Shown: in pieces, positions 42,194-50,590 of the stretch
Position numbering within the stretch: position 1 is the stretch's first letter
How the letters are laid out: each line of letters begins with the position of its first letter
Origin: Enterococcus pseudoavium NBRC 100491
GTDB taxonomy: Bacteria; Bacillota; Bacilli; Lactobacillales; Enterococcaceae
DNA: 64,000 nt
Assembly (NCBI RefSeq): GCF_001544295.1
Contig: NZ_BCQF01000007.1
Location: 37,702 to 101,701 of the forward strand
Direction: 5' to 3'
The notes under the pieces: model-generated
What the model was told of the DNA's origin: nothing
The model's database searches: none
Seen by the model: the letters and a program-made list of their open reading frames with translations, nothing else
Program-made: the position numbers and the translations under genes

Positions 42194-43723
42194 TTATTGA
42201 CTGATTTCGATCACGCGATCGGTCCAATCTTGATAAAAACCTTCCTCATGGGAAACGACAATGACGGTGCCAGCAAAATTGGCTAGACTTTCTCGTAAAC
42301 TGTCCTTGGTGGCTTGATCGATATGATTGGTCGGTTCATCCAAAATCAGCAGATTGCCTGTTTGCATGGTCATTTGACAAAGCTTGACTTTGGTTTGTTC
42401 GCCACCGCTCAAAGTGCTCAAAGGTTCTTGCGCTAATTGATTCGGTAGTCCAGCTTTGGCTAAATGTTTCCGTAAGTCTTTGACCGTTTCTTTGGGGAAA
42501 TGGTCACTCAAATATTGCAGTGGGGTCTGATAAGGATTTTCCCATTGCAGGTCTTGTTCAAAATAATTGATTTTCGTATTCGCCGGAAAATGAAATTCAC
42601 CGGAAAGTTTAGGAATCGCACCAATCAAGGTCTTCAGCAAGGTCGATTTTCCGATTCCGTTAAAGCCACGAATGGCGACTTTTTCACCGTAGCGCAAGGT
42701 GATATTGATGGGTGTCAACAACGGTCGCTGATAACCAATTACCAAGTCGGTCGTCTCTAAGGCGAGTGTTGTCACAATCGGTGCGTAAGGAAATTCAAAA
42801 TGAGCGACCGCATTGGATGACGGCGGCGTCAAACGTTCGACTTTGTCTAATTGCTTTTGGCGACTTTTGGCCATCGTTGAACGGGAACCGGCTTTGTATT
42901 TGCGGATATAAGCTTCGGTTTTTTCAATCTGGCGTTTTTGAGCTGCATATTGTTTCAGATAAGTCTCTTGAAACTGCTCCTTTTGTTTTAACGCTTTGGT
43001 CAAATTTCCGGTATATTTCGTCAATTTTCCAAATTCGATGTCAGCGATATGGGTCGTGATTTGATTTAAAAAGTCGCGATCATGGGAGATCACCACAAAA
43101 GTGCCGGCAAAATCTTGTAAAAATTGACTCAGCCAAGTGACGTGTTCATCATCCAAATGGTTGGTTGGTTCATCGAGGATCAAGACATCTGGTTTTTCTA
43201 AAAGTAATTTCGCTAAAATCAGTTTTGAGCGCTGACCGCCGCTTAAATCCTCCAGTGGTGTGTCCATACCGAGCACATCTAGCCCTAAACCGCTGCTCAT
43301 TTCTGCAATCAATGTGTCGATTTGATAGAAATCACCTTGATCCAATTCGGTTTGCAGCCGACCAGCTTTTTCCAATAATTTATCATCCAGTGACTCACTA
43401 TATTCCATGTAAAGTTCGCCGATTCTGGCTTCTTTTTCAAAATCTGCGGCATAGGCAGTCTTCAAAAAAGCTCGAATCGATAACGTCGGATCTACTTCGA
43501 CATACTGATCCAAATAGCCAACGCGAATGTTCTTTTGCCAAGCGATCGTGCCTTCATCCGGTAATTGTTCACCGGTGATAATTTTAATCAAGGTACTTTT
43601 TCCTGCGCCATTTTGTCCGATCAGGCCGAGATGTTCCCCTTTGTTTAAATGTAATTCTAAATCTTCATAGAGGATCTTGTCCCCAAATTGTTGGGCGATC
43701 CCAGTTAAATCTAAGATACTCAT
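42194..43723 (-). CDS. ABC-F family ATPase
   Basis: A 509-residue protein with two ATP-binding cassettes and no membrane segment. Walker A motifs are GQNGAGKST near 36-44 and GFNGIGKST near 353-361; the signatures LSGGQ appear near 160 and 437, with LLILDEPTNH in both halves. The linker at about 245-305 (KAGSRSTMAKSRQKQLDK) is the ribosome-interacting PtIM type. ABC-F proteins act on ribosomes, for example in translation or resistance to ribosome-targeting drugs. The subgroup cannot be assigned. Confidence 0.92.
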   Translation of the reverse strand: MSILDLTGIAQQFGDKILYEDLELHLNKGEHLGLIGQNGAGKSTLIKIITGEQLPDEGTIAWQKNIRVGYLDQYVEVDPTLSIRAFLKTAYAADFEKEARIGELYMEYSESLDDKLLEKAGRLQTELDQGDFYQIDTLIAEMSSGLGLDVLGMDTPLEDLSGGQRSKLILAKLLLEKPDVLILDEPTNHLDDEHVTWLSQFLQDFAGTFVVISHDRDFLNQITTHIADIEFGKLTKYTGNLTKALKQKEQFQETYLKQYAAQKRQIEKTEAYIRKYKAGSRSTMAKSRQKQLDKVERLTPPSSNAVAHFEFPYAPIVTTLALETTDLVIGYQRPLLTPINITLRYGEKVAIRGFNGIGKSTLLKTLIGAIPKLSGEFHFPANTKINYFEQDLQWENPYQTPLQYLSDHFPKETVKDLRKHLAKAGLPNQLAQEPLSTLSGGEQTKVKLCQMTMQTGNLLILDEPTNHIDQATKDSLRESLANFAGTVIVVSHEEGFYQDWTDRVIEISQ

Positions 43724-43817
43724 GTTTCTCCTACTTTCTTACTCAAATCCCCATCATCTAATAAAAGCAGGGGAGAGTCAAGTAAAAAAGAGTTCTTTTT
43801 TTAGAGCAGACTGATTT

Positions 43818-43934
43818 CTAAAGCTGGGCAGAAAATAAATAGGTGATAATATCTGAAATGACAGTAAACAGTTGCCAAAAGAAGGTGCCTGCCCAGCTAA
43901 CTAGACTTACTAAAAATTCAGTGAATTGTTCCAA
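43818..43934 (-). CDS. Tiny hydrophobic peptide B (38 residues)
   Basis: An open frame with a TTG start and AAAGGAG 11 bases upstream, overlapping the stop of the preceding peptide gene. The product is strongly hydrophobic with acidic N-terminus (MEQFTEFLVSLVSWAGTFFW start), four Phe, three Trp/Tyr and a few charges, and would form one membrane helix. It follows peptide A by 16 bases and looks co-translated. No homologue is recognised. It might be a toxin-like, bacteriocin-like or membrane-regulatory peptide. Confidence 0.5.
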   Translation of the reverse strand: MEQFTEFLVSLVSWAGTFFWQLFTVISDIITYLFSAQL

Positions 43935-43950
43935 TCGACTTCACACTCCT

Positions 43951-44058
43951 TTACTGAAAGAGACCGGCCAGCCAGTCGATCGGGTAAAGGGACAAGTGAA
44001 GGGTGATACGAGCTAACAAATAACTTATTGCGAAGAATGGAAATAACAATTGTTTCAT
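43951..44058 (-). CDS. Tiny hydrophobic peptide A (35 residues)
   Basis: A 35-residue frame starting MKQLLFPFFAISYLLARITL, hydrophobic almost throughout with two Arg/Lys and a final WLAGLFQ. GGAGGT lies 10 bases before ATG 44058; an ATG at 44076 (with GGAGG 5 bases upstream) would add six residues. The sequence ACTATGGAGG is repeated in tandem just upstream. A promoter-like TATACT occurs at about 44106. Gene pair A-B has no known counterpart here. Confidence 0.55.
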   Translation of the reverse strand: MKQLLFPFFAISYLLARITLHLSLYPIDWLAGLFQ

Positions 44059-44179
44059 AATTTTTTCAACCTCCATAGTTTCCTCCATAGTTTCGTTTCC
44101 TCAGTATAACGTGTATGATTGGAAGTTTGACATTTATTTAGCTAATGAAAAACGAACAATTATGTAAGCTGAAGACAGC

Positions 44180-44220
44180 AAAAAAGCCCCTGCTTTCCAT
44201 TTTAAGCAGAGGCTTTTAAT
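44180..44220 (-). terminator. Terminator of the HicB-like gene
   Basis: AAAAAGCCcCTGCTT pairs with AAGCAGaGGCTTTT around 8 bases, followed by a T run in the leftward direction, downstream of the gene ending at 44252. Confidence 0.8.
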
Positions 44221-44251
44221 TATAGGCTTCATTCATTGAGAAATGCGCTCC

Positions 44252-44398
44252 TTAAGCTGATTTTTTTAGATCGTTGATCGCTTGTTCAATGGTGATCCCA
44301 GTTGCTTGTTGGCCAGTGACTGATGAGTAGACAATAAAAATATTTTCTTCTAAGTCAAAGGTCACACGATAAGAATGTTCTTCTTGTTGAAAAGTCAT
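44252..44398 (-). CDS. Small HicB-like protein without HicA partner
   Basis: A 48-residue protein with a clear AGGAGG site 6 bases before the ATG. The pattern is three strands and a helix, with GITIEQAINDLKKSA at the end closely resembling the HicB antitoxin helix (GxTxEEAxxNxK). It has no DNA-binding tail and no hicA gene is next to it. It may be an orphan antitoxin-like protein. A leader of about 240 A+T-rich bases precedes it with no other gene. Confidence 0.6.
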   Translation of the reverse strand: MTFQQEEHSYRVTFDLEENIFIVYSSVTGQQATGITIEQAINDLKKSA

Positions 44399-44566
44399 TT
44401 TGTTTCCTCCTTTTTTATTTAATAACGAACTTACAAATAAAATTATAACATATTAAAATAAAATAATAAAATGAATTTGTGTTCATAAATTATTTTAATT
44501 ATTTAAATTTTGAACACGGATTCTTAAGCTGATTAGGGGTGAGTTATCCTTTAGTCTATACGACAC

Positions 44567-44610
44567 AAAAAATCCACACCAATCCTTTAAACGGATGGTG
44601 TGGATTTTCT
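44567..44610 (-). terminator. Terminator of the pdxK-ECF transcript
   Basis: AAAATCCACACCAATCC pairs with GGATGGTGTGGATTTT around 8 bases, followed by T-rich sequence. Confidence 0.85.
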
Positions 44611-44641
44611 TTCGCCCCTGCCAAGGAGCTTTATTATACCA

Positions 44642-45190
44642 TTAAGCCGGCTGGTTGTGAAAAATCAGTTGCATCGCTCGTCTTAAAGGGAAAAAGACGA
44701 GGCTAACGATCAAGATCGTTGAAAAGATATTGATGACAGTTGCTGGCATCGTTGCTAATGCGGCGAAAAAAGCCGGTTTGAATTGCGCGCCAACGATCAT
44801 CCCCATGACGGTCGCTTTGATAACGGACATGATAAATTTAGCGATACCGGCGAAGATGCCGATCACGATGATTTGCGATACGCGGGTTGGTTTTTGTTTG
44901 AACAAGGTAAAAGCCAAGTAGGCGGCCGCTCCGACAACGAAGCTTTCGACTAAAAAGTAGGGTGCTTCAGCCGCAAAGCCATTTAAGATATCAAAGATGA
45001 AAAAGCCGATCCCACCAGCTAGTGCGCCTTGCCAGTAGCCGATCAAAAGGACGGCTAGTAAGACGACGGAATTGCCAAAGTGGATAAACGCCCCCGTCGG
45101 TAAAGGAATTTTGATCATGGTTCCAATCAAAGTCAGCGCCGCAAAGAGGGCGATCAATACGAGGTTTTGAATTTTTCGATCAGTTTTCAT
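44642..45190 (-). CDS. ECF transporter S component, probably for a vitamin B6 compound
   Basis: A 182-residue integral membrane protein with five to six helices and the ECF S-component start (MKTDRKIQNLVLIALFAALTLIGTMIKIPLPTGAFIHFGN). Such proteins bind a vitamin and use a shared energising module encoded elsewhere. The gene overlaps pdxK by 11 bases, so the substrate is probably pyridoxine or a related B6 vitamer (PdxU-like), but that is by position. GGAG lies 7 bases before ATG 45190. Confidence 0.85.
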   Translation of the reverse strand: MKTDRKIQNLVLIALFAALTLIGTMIKIPLPTGAFIHFGNSVVLLAVLLIGYWQGALAGGIGFFIFDILNGFAAEAPYFLVESFVVGAAAYLAFTLFKQKPTRVSQIIVIGIFAGIAKFIMSVIKATVMGMIVGAQFKPAFFAALATMPATVINIFSTILIVSLVFFPLRRAMQLIFHNQPA

Positions 45191-45998
45191 CAACATACTC
45201 CATTCGTTTTTCTCCTTGAGTGTAAGCACCGTGCCACACGTGCCCAACATAAGGATTGATTTTTTCCCCTTGCGCAATTGCAGCTTGAACAAAGTCGATC
45301 GCTGTTTTGATGGCTGCTTCGATGGGGTAATTTTTGGCGATCGCCGCAGTAATCGCCGCAGCAAAGGTACATCCGGCGCCATGATTGTAAGGCGTTGCGA
45401 TGACTGGATGGGGATAGGTCTGAAAGGTCTGCCCATCGTAATGTAAATCGAGCGTCTGCTCGCTATTTAAACGGGTACCGCCTTTAATGACGACATGTTC
45501 TACGCCTAGTAGCGCAATTTTCTTTGCAGCTTGTTGCATTTGTTTTTCTGAAGTGAGTTCGCCTAATTCAGACAAGATGCCCGCTTCGCGTAAATTGGGG
45601 GTGGTGATCAGTGCTTGGGGTAATAGTTTTTCCCGTAGCGCTTGGACTTGATCATTTTCAATAAAATCTTGGGTTCCTTTGCCGCCGATGACCGGATCCA
45701 CGATCAATGGCCAGTTATTCGGAATTTTTGCGGCGGTCAATTCAATTATTTCCCGGGTCGGCAATAGACCAGTCTTTAGGGCATCGATCGGTCCGGCAAA
45801 AATGGAAGCTAACTGTTCTTGCAGCAGGGCGAGGGGCAGCTGGTGTAAACTGTGCCGTCCGGTTGCAGGATCTAGTGTAACAATCGAAGTGATTGCGGCT
45901 AAGCCAAAGGTGCCGAATTCTTGAAAAGTTTTTAGATCGGCCTCTAATCCGCCGCCGCCTGTGGCATCTGAGCCGGCGATGGTTGCGGTTTTTTTCAT
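45180..45998 (-). CDS. pdxK: Pyridoxine/pyridoxal kinase (ThiD/PdxK family)
   Basis: A 272-residue ribokinase-fold enzyme. Its start IAGSDATGGGGLEADLKTFQEFGTFGLAAITSI is typical of the ThiD/PdxK group in Gram-positives, GGTRL near 182 and NHGAGCTFAAAITAAIAK near 210-227 hold the anion hole and catalytic Asp-like position (here Gly-Ala-Gly-Cys). It phosphorylates pyridoxine or hydroxymethylpyrimidine; the coupled ECF gene favours vitamin B6. The ATG at 45998 is preferred to an overlapping TTG because AGGAG is 9 bases upstream. Confidence 0.85.
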   Translation of the reverse strand: MKKTATIAGSDATGGGGLEADLKTFQEFGTFGLAAITSIVTLDPATGRHSLHQLPLALLQEQLASIFAGPIDALKTGLLPTREIIELTAAKIPNNWPLIVDPVIGGKGTQDFIENDQVQALREKLLPQALITTPNLREAGILSELGELTSEKQMQQAAKKIALLGVEHVVIKGGTRLNSEQTLDLHYDGQTFQTYPHPVIATPYNHGAGCTFAAAITAAIAKNYPIEAAIKTAIDFVQAAIAQGEKINPYVGHVWHGAYTQGEKRMEYVDEN

Positions 45999-46125
45999 TG
46001 ATTTCAACTCCTAACGCTAAGTGATCATAAATAAGGGCTTTTTTACATGTACAAAGCATAGTCTTTTCCTCAGCGGTTGAAAACAGCCAATTGGCTTTGT
46101 TTTCCCTCAGCCAATTAACGGGGAA

Positions 46126-46164
46126 TAAAAAAAGTATGCGCCCCACGAAACGAGGGCGCATACT
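46126..46164 (-). terminator. Terminator of aspD
   Basis: AGTATGCGCCC pairs with GGGCGCATACT around 10 bases, followed by a run of T in the leftward direction. Confidence 0.88.
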
Positions 46165-46172
46165 CACTGAGA

Positions 46173-47768
46173 TTATTTTGTTTTCAGCCATTGATCCCGG
46201 ATGGTATCTGTCAGGCGGATGATCCGTTTGCCGACTTCAGGATATTGGTTGGTGGCCAGGTTAGCTAAGGAAACGCGCACCGCCCATTCACTGCTACCAA
46301 AGGCGTTAGCTTTCAATAGCATCAATTGTTCATTTTCGGCGAGGGAAGTTAATACTTTGGTGACGGTCCATTTGTTTTTTAGATAATCAGCAAAGTCATT
46401 GCCATAACGTTTGCGGGTCCAATCTTCATAATTGATCTCGCAGTAGTAAGCTGTATCTAAATCTTCTAACGGTTCTTGCAGTCCTAATGTATGGAACAAC
46501 AATCGTTCCCGTTGACGGCAGATATCCATGACTTCGGCTTTGTAGGCTTGTCCTTCATCTAACAGACTGTACAAGCTAAACATCACCATCATGACTTGCT
46601 GTGGTGCGGATAAGCCAGAAGCATGATTCAAGGCCACATCACGGCTGTCGGCTACGATTCGATCAATGAAAGTAATCGTGGTTGGATCGGCAGTTAATGA
46701 AGCATAGCGTTCATTCAATTGTTGGATCTTGTCTTGCGGCAAGTTGGCGATCAATTCGTCAAACAGATTGTGTTTAGCGACTGCGATCGTACCGACCCGC
46801 CAGCCGGTTGCACCAAAATATTTTGAATAAGAATAGATACAAGCAGTGTTGTAAGGAATTTCTGAAAATAGTGATGTGAAAACTGGGACAAATGTGCCAT
46901 AAACATCATCGGTTAAAATCATCAATTCTGGGTTGTCGGTTGCCACGATTTCTTTTAAGAGTTCGATCGTCGGTTGGGCCAAAGCGTTAGCGGTCGGATT
47001 ACTTGGGTTCACGACAAAGACTGCTTTGATTTCAGCATCCCGCAGCTTATTGATTTCAGCATCCGGATATTGATAGGTCATCTTACCATCAAGCATTGTT
47101 TGCTCTGCTTGGACTTTGACGATCTCAAAAGAATATTTTGGCAATTCTGGAATTTCTAAGTAGGGTGCAAAGGTTGGTAACATCAAAGCGATTTTATCGC
47201 CGCGATTTAATAAGAAATTATTCAACAAAGTATCGAAAATATAACAAATTCCCGCAGTTCCGCCTTCGACAGCAAAAATATCAAAAGGTGTAGTACTGTT
47301 AGAAAACAATTCTTGGTTTAAATAAGCCTTGATTGGCCCTTCGCAGGCGCTTAAACAGCGGACGGGATTGGGGTAGTTGTCACCAATGATATGATCTAAC
47401 ATATCAGTTAGCCAAGCTTCTTTCGGCATTCCGAGATAATTGTTGTCGGAAAACCAGATTTTCTTCAAGAAATCGGCACCTTTGCCCGGGTGTGCAGCTA
47501 AAAAATCAACGAAACGTTGACTGCGGCCTGCATCGGCTTGAATCATTCCGGCAGTTAGTTCACCTGGACCATATAACGTTTCTTGGGTAGCGAATTGCCC
47601 AAGTAAAAAGAAAGCTTCGCGCGGGGTAGGGGCGGTCCAGTTAGGATTTCCTCGGCCAGCATTTAGTAAGTTCGTGACTTTATTATTTTCATGAATTTTT
47701 TGTTCTAAAAAGAGACTTAATTCAAAAGGACTTAGCTCTTCTAGGGCTTGTTCGGTAATTGTAGACAC
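46173..47768 (-). CDS. aspD: L-aspartate 4-decarboxylase / aminotransferase
   Basis: A 531-residue pyridoxal phosphate enzyme of the fold-type I aminotransferase family. Its long length and N-terminus (LLNAGRGNPNWTAPTPREAFFLLGQFA) match bifunctional aspartate transaminase/aspartate 4-decarboxylase (AspD). The PLP lysine is in YSYSKYFGATGWRVG near 313, and VNPSNPTANAL near 262 is typical. It converts aspartate to alanine and carbon dioxide. The usual aspartate:alanine antiporter gene aspT is not adjacent. GTG start with AAAGGAG 8 bases upstream. Confidence 0.92.
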   Translation of the reverse strand: MSTITEQALEELSPFELSLFLEQKIHENNKVTNLLNAGRGNPNWTAPTPREAFFLLGQFATQETLYGPGELTAGMIQADAGRSQRFVDFLAAHPGKGADFLKKIWFSDNNYLGMPKEAWLTDMLDHIIGDNYPNPVRCLSACEGPIKAYLNQELFSNSTTPFDIFAVEGGTAGICYIFDTLLNNFLLNRGDKIALMLPTFAPYLEIPELPKYSFEIVKVQAEQTMLDGKMTYQYPDAEINKLRDAEIKAVFVVNPSNPTANALAQPTIELLKEIVATDNPELMILTDDVYGTFVPVFTSLFSEIPYNTACIYSYSKYFGATGWRVGTIAVAKHNLFDELIANLPQDKIQQLNERYASLTADPTTITFIDRIVADSRDVALNHASGLSAPQQVMMVMFSLYSLLDEGQAYKAEVMDICRQRERLLFHTLGLQEPLEDLDTAYYCEINYEDWTRKRYGNDFADYLKNKWTVTKVLTSLAENEQLMLLKANAFGSSEWAVRVSLANLATNQYPEVGKRIIRLTDTIRDQWLKTK

Positions 47769-48094
47769 AAATACGACTCCTTTTATGGTTTATTTAATTT
47801 CATAGTAACGAGAATAATTTTTAATACAGCGTAAATACGCTTAGAGTTTATGAGAAAGTTTCTGTTAAAATCCAAAGAAATAAAATGTGTTTTTTTCTAA
47901 TAACTACTCAAAGGCGCATGGTTGACGCGAAGCGAACGCTTACAAAAATCTTAGAATTCATTTTTGCTGTTTTTTTGCGTAAAAATTTCAGTCTTTGGAC
48001 CCATGCCAAAACTTAAGAAACAGGGCATACTAGTCTTGTAAGTGAATGATTCACGGGAACGACTATGAGAGTAAGAGATGAGGAGGAATTATAA
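47769..48094. promoter_or_regulatory. Divergent control region, aspD / small membrane protein
   Basis: A 326-bp region. AGCGAACGCTTACA at 47931-47944 is a weak CRE candidate (two mismatches). A GC-rich block with GCGCATGGTTGACGCG surrounds it. TTGTAAG at about 48039 may be part of the rightward promoter. No riboswitch recognised. Confidence 0.4.
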
Positions 48095-48349
48095 ATGGAA
48101 CAATTGATTGCAATCGCCTTTATTGCGTTGCTGATTTTCTTTGTGGTAAAAGTTGGCTCGGTTTTATGGCGGATCGCCGGTGTCCTATTTTTACTATTTA
48201 TCATTTATATTTATAAGGATCAAGCGATCGCACAAGTTCAGCATTTCATCGCAAATCCAGATTTCGGTGGGTTATGGCAAAGCGTCTCCGGTTTCTTCGG
48301 CGATTTGTTTGATAAAGTCGTGGGCTTTGTCAGTATGGTAATTGAATAA
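48095..48349 (+). CDS. Small two-segment membrane protein
   Basis: An 84-residue protein: hydrophobic segments at about 4-20 and 28-43, then a polar tail ending in a second amphipathic helix. GAGGAGG lies 8 bases before the ATG. Unknown function. Terminated at 48357. Confidence 0.7.
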   Translation: MEQLIAIAFIALLIFFVVKVGSVLWRIAGVLFLLFIIYIYKDQAIAQVQHFIANPDFGGLWQSVSGFFGDLFDKVVGFVSMVIE

Positions 48350-48356
48350 GCCAGTT

Positions 48357-48387
48357 AGCAGGACGGTAAAACGTTCTGCTTTTTTTG
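48357..48387 (+). terminator. Rho-independent terminator
   Basis: AGCAGGACG pairs with CGTTCTGCT around 6 bases, followed by TTTTTTT. Confidence 0.88.
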
Positions 48388-48511
48388 TACGATCAAGTCT
48401 TTTTTTCACTGAAAGAATGGTAAAATGGAAGCGTTCAACGGTTGGTTGAGTCTAATTTGGCTAGTTTCAACGAGCGGTTCATTGCCGATTTTATTGGGGA
48501 GAGGTATCTTT

Positions 48512-49096
48512 ATGGTGGAAATAGGAACAAAGATCAAAGAATTACGGGAAGCGAAAAAGATGACGCAAAAGGACTTGGCCGAGCTTTTGAATGTGACGCC
48601 GCAAGCCGTGTCCAAATGGGAGCGGAATAAAAGTTATCCGGATCTTGATACGTTGCTTAAACTCAGCCAGTATTTTCAGATTTCAACGGATAAATTGTTA
48701 GGTAATTCCAAACCGTCCTTTCTAGCGTTGCTGTTTGCCAAACAAGGGGGAGCAAAGCAGATGAATAAGCAGTCGGAAGCCAATAAAACGTATCCAGCCG
48801 GAACCGTTCCAAAAGCCGTCAAAGTAGAAAATTTGGCCACTTTTTTGCGGGTCACCTTTGACAATGGGGAGACGCGCTATTTAAGAACACGCCTGAACGA
48901 AGACATTGTACAACATCCATTCACTCGTAAAAAAGAAAATGGAAAGCGTTCGGTCTTTTTTGCCGGTGCGCGACAACAGTGGATTGGCTCGGATTTTGAG
49001 ATTAAGGCAAACGGGGAAGTCGTGATGAACGGAACCGATAGTTATTCGCCCGAAGAACTTTGGTATGATAGTAAATCCCAGATCCATGAGTTATAA
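48512..49096 (+). CDS. XRE family HTH protein with C-terminal domain
   Basis: A 194-residue protein: a Cro/C1-type helix-turn-helix at 1-60 (IKELREAKKMTQKDLAELLNVTPQAVSKWERNKSYPDLDTLLKLSQYF) followed by a linker and a beta-rich domain at about 95-185. Such proteins act as regulators. The ATG at 48512 has GAGAGG 7 bases upstream; an extension to 48425 lacks one. Confidence 0.88.
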   Translation: MVEIGTKIKELREAKKMTQKDLAELLNVTPQAVSKWERNKSYPDLDTLLKLSQYFQISTDKLLGNSKPSFLALLFAKQGGAKQMNKQSEANKTYPAGTVPKAVKVENLATFLRVTFDNGETRYLRTRLNEDIVQHPFTRKKENGKRSVFFAGARQQWIGSDFEIKANGEVVMNGTDSYSPEELWYDSKSQIHEL

Positions 49097-49142
49097 GAGC
49101 CGGTGCGTTTAAGGAAAAGAGCTAGATAATAGGAATACAAAG

Positions 49143-49187
49143 GCGAGCATCCTCCTGAAAGCACAGGGGAGGATGCTCGCTTTTTTT
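49143..49187 (+). terminator. Rho-independent terminator
   Basis: GCGAGCATCCTCC and GGAGGATGCTCGC, 13-bp stem, followed by T run. Confidence 0.9.
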
Positions 49188-49231
49188 CTTGGTGAAGGGT
49201 GAAAGGCCGATTGCAGGACTCTATAAAAAAG

Positions 49232-49966
49232 CTAATTGCGCAAATCCTGCGCTAAATATTTTTGGCAACGACGATAACTGGACAAAACAACTGTCGGCAG
49301 ATCCACATGGGGGATGAAGCCAGTCCCATTTGGACCATAGCCTTCTTCCGTATCATATAGGCGCCGAATTTCACCAACGACTAAAGATAAAAAGTACTCG
49401 GTTGACCACCAGTTGTCCATCTGGGGATTTGCAAAATGTGGTCGATCAGTAAAAGTGCGCAATCTTGGCTGTTCAAAGCTCAGCGGTTGGATCGCGGTTA
49501 GCGGCAAGTCCCACTCTTTGCTAAAGGTCAAATGAGTCCGTTTTTGCAAAAGCGGATCTTGCAGGAGCCAGAAGGTTTTCGGGGCCTCCTTTTGAAAGAG
49601 CTGTCGCGAAAAACGGGCATTTTCACCAGTATTGGTAGATGCTTTTTCTAAGCGGAAATTGAGGGGGCGTTGGCAATAGTGCTTAAAGATCGCTTGCGTG
49701 ATTTCCGCTTCAGATAGCAATTCCCAGTCGCCTTTGATCAGTTCGGGGAATTCTTTTCGGCAATGATTAATTAACGGCTTCGTTCCGTGGCCGATACCGC
49801 CGATGAAAACGACCTGTTGGATGCTCGGTTCCGCTTCACAAAATTCGGCGGCCGAGCGGATCAACTCTGTTAAACTATTGCCGGCGATCATCAAGGTATC
49901 CGCTGTAAAGTGGGGATTATCAGGGACGGTTGTCAAAAAATCGACGAGGGTAGCTAAATCAGACAT
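49232..49966 (-). CDS. YdcF/DUF218 family protein
   Basis: A 244-residue protein of the YdcF/DUF218 group, related to SanA and ElyC envelope proteins. TADTLMIAGNSLTELIR near 20, VVFIGGIGHGTKP near 50 and TNTGENARFSRQLF near 107 are typical. Bound ligand and activity are unknown; some members bind S-adenosylmethionine. GGAG precedes ATG 49966; a longer frame to 50140 would run through the next promoter. Confidence 0.88.
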   Translation of the reverse strand: MSDLATLVDFLTTVPDNPHFTADTLMIAGNSLTELIRSAAEFCEAEPSIQQVVFIGGIGHGTKPLINHCRKEFPELIKGDWELLSEAEITQAIFKHYCQRPLNFRLEKASTNTGENARFSRQLFQKEAPKTFWLLQDPLLQKRTHLTFSKEWDLPLTAIQPLSFEQPRLRTFTDRPHFANPQMDNWWSTEYFLSLVVGEIRRLYDTEEGYGPNGTGFIPHVDLPTVVLSSYRRCQKYLAQDLRN

Positions 49967-50036
49967 AACATTTTTCTCCTTTATTAGAGTCAGTGCGGCT
50001 TGTTTCGCTCTTATAATAGTAGCAAATGGCGAGCCA

Positions 50037-50068
50037 GAAAAAAACTGCCGAGGAAAATCTCGACAGTT
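50037..50068 (-). terminator. Terminator of the small membrane gene
   Basis: AACTGCCGAG pairs with CTCGaCAGTT around 6 bases, with T run leftward, after the gene at 50074. Confidence 0.7.
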
Positions 50069-50073
50069 GATGA

Positions 50074-50334
50074 TTAAAATAAATAACGGACAAAGAAGAA
50101 CAGGCAGGAAACTAGCAGAATAAGCGCTAAAACTAGCCAACTGCGCTGATTAAACCATAAAAATTTCCCATAACAGAAGGCTGCGGCCGCACCTGTTAAG
50201 AGACTAAGTAGATCCATTACTTCGCGATGTTCGACGATTCGTGCCAGAGTTAGGACACTGAATAGGATTAAACTAAAAATACCTGCGGTGGCGACAGCAA
50301 GATCTGTACTGGTCTGTTTTCGATTTTTTTCCAT
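50074..50334 (-). CDS. Small membrane protein (DUF6442-like)
   Basis: An 86-residue protein with three hydrophobic segments, a short cytoplasmic head and the EHREVMDLLSLLTGAAAAFCYGKF stretch that I tentatively place with DUF6442. GGGAGG precedes the ATG. Function unknown. Confidence 0.7.
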   Translation of the reverse strand: MEKNRKQTSTDLAVATAGIFSLILFSVLTLARIVEHREVMDLLSLLTGAAAAFCYGKFLWFNQRSWLVLALILLVSCLFFFVRYLF

Positions 50335-50590
50335 GTGAGGCCTCCCTTATCTGATGAGATTAATTTTTGATTACATTTTGATACGGATTCACACTTAAAT
50401 TAAGTGAAAACGAATTCTTATCACATTCCTTGTTGTTTTTATTATAAATGAATCCGGTTGCGATGTCACGTATAGACAAATTTATAATTTTATAAAATGG
50501 TTATTTTTTGGTTTTTAGCCGCAACCGGCAGTTTTGAAGTATAATTTACTGAATATTAGTGTATACTCGGTAGGTGAAAGAGGTGGAGAT

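Noticed and set aside
44642..45436. Long version of the ECF S-component starting at 45436
   Set aside because: The first 80 residues read through pdxK in another frame and are not membrane-like; the ATG at 45190 has a good site and the family start.
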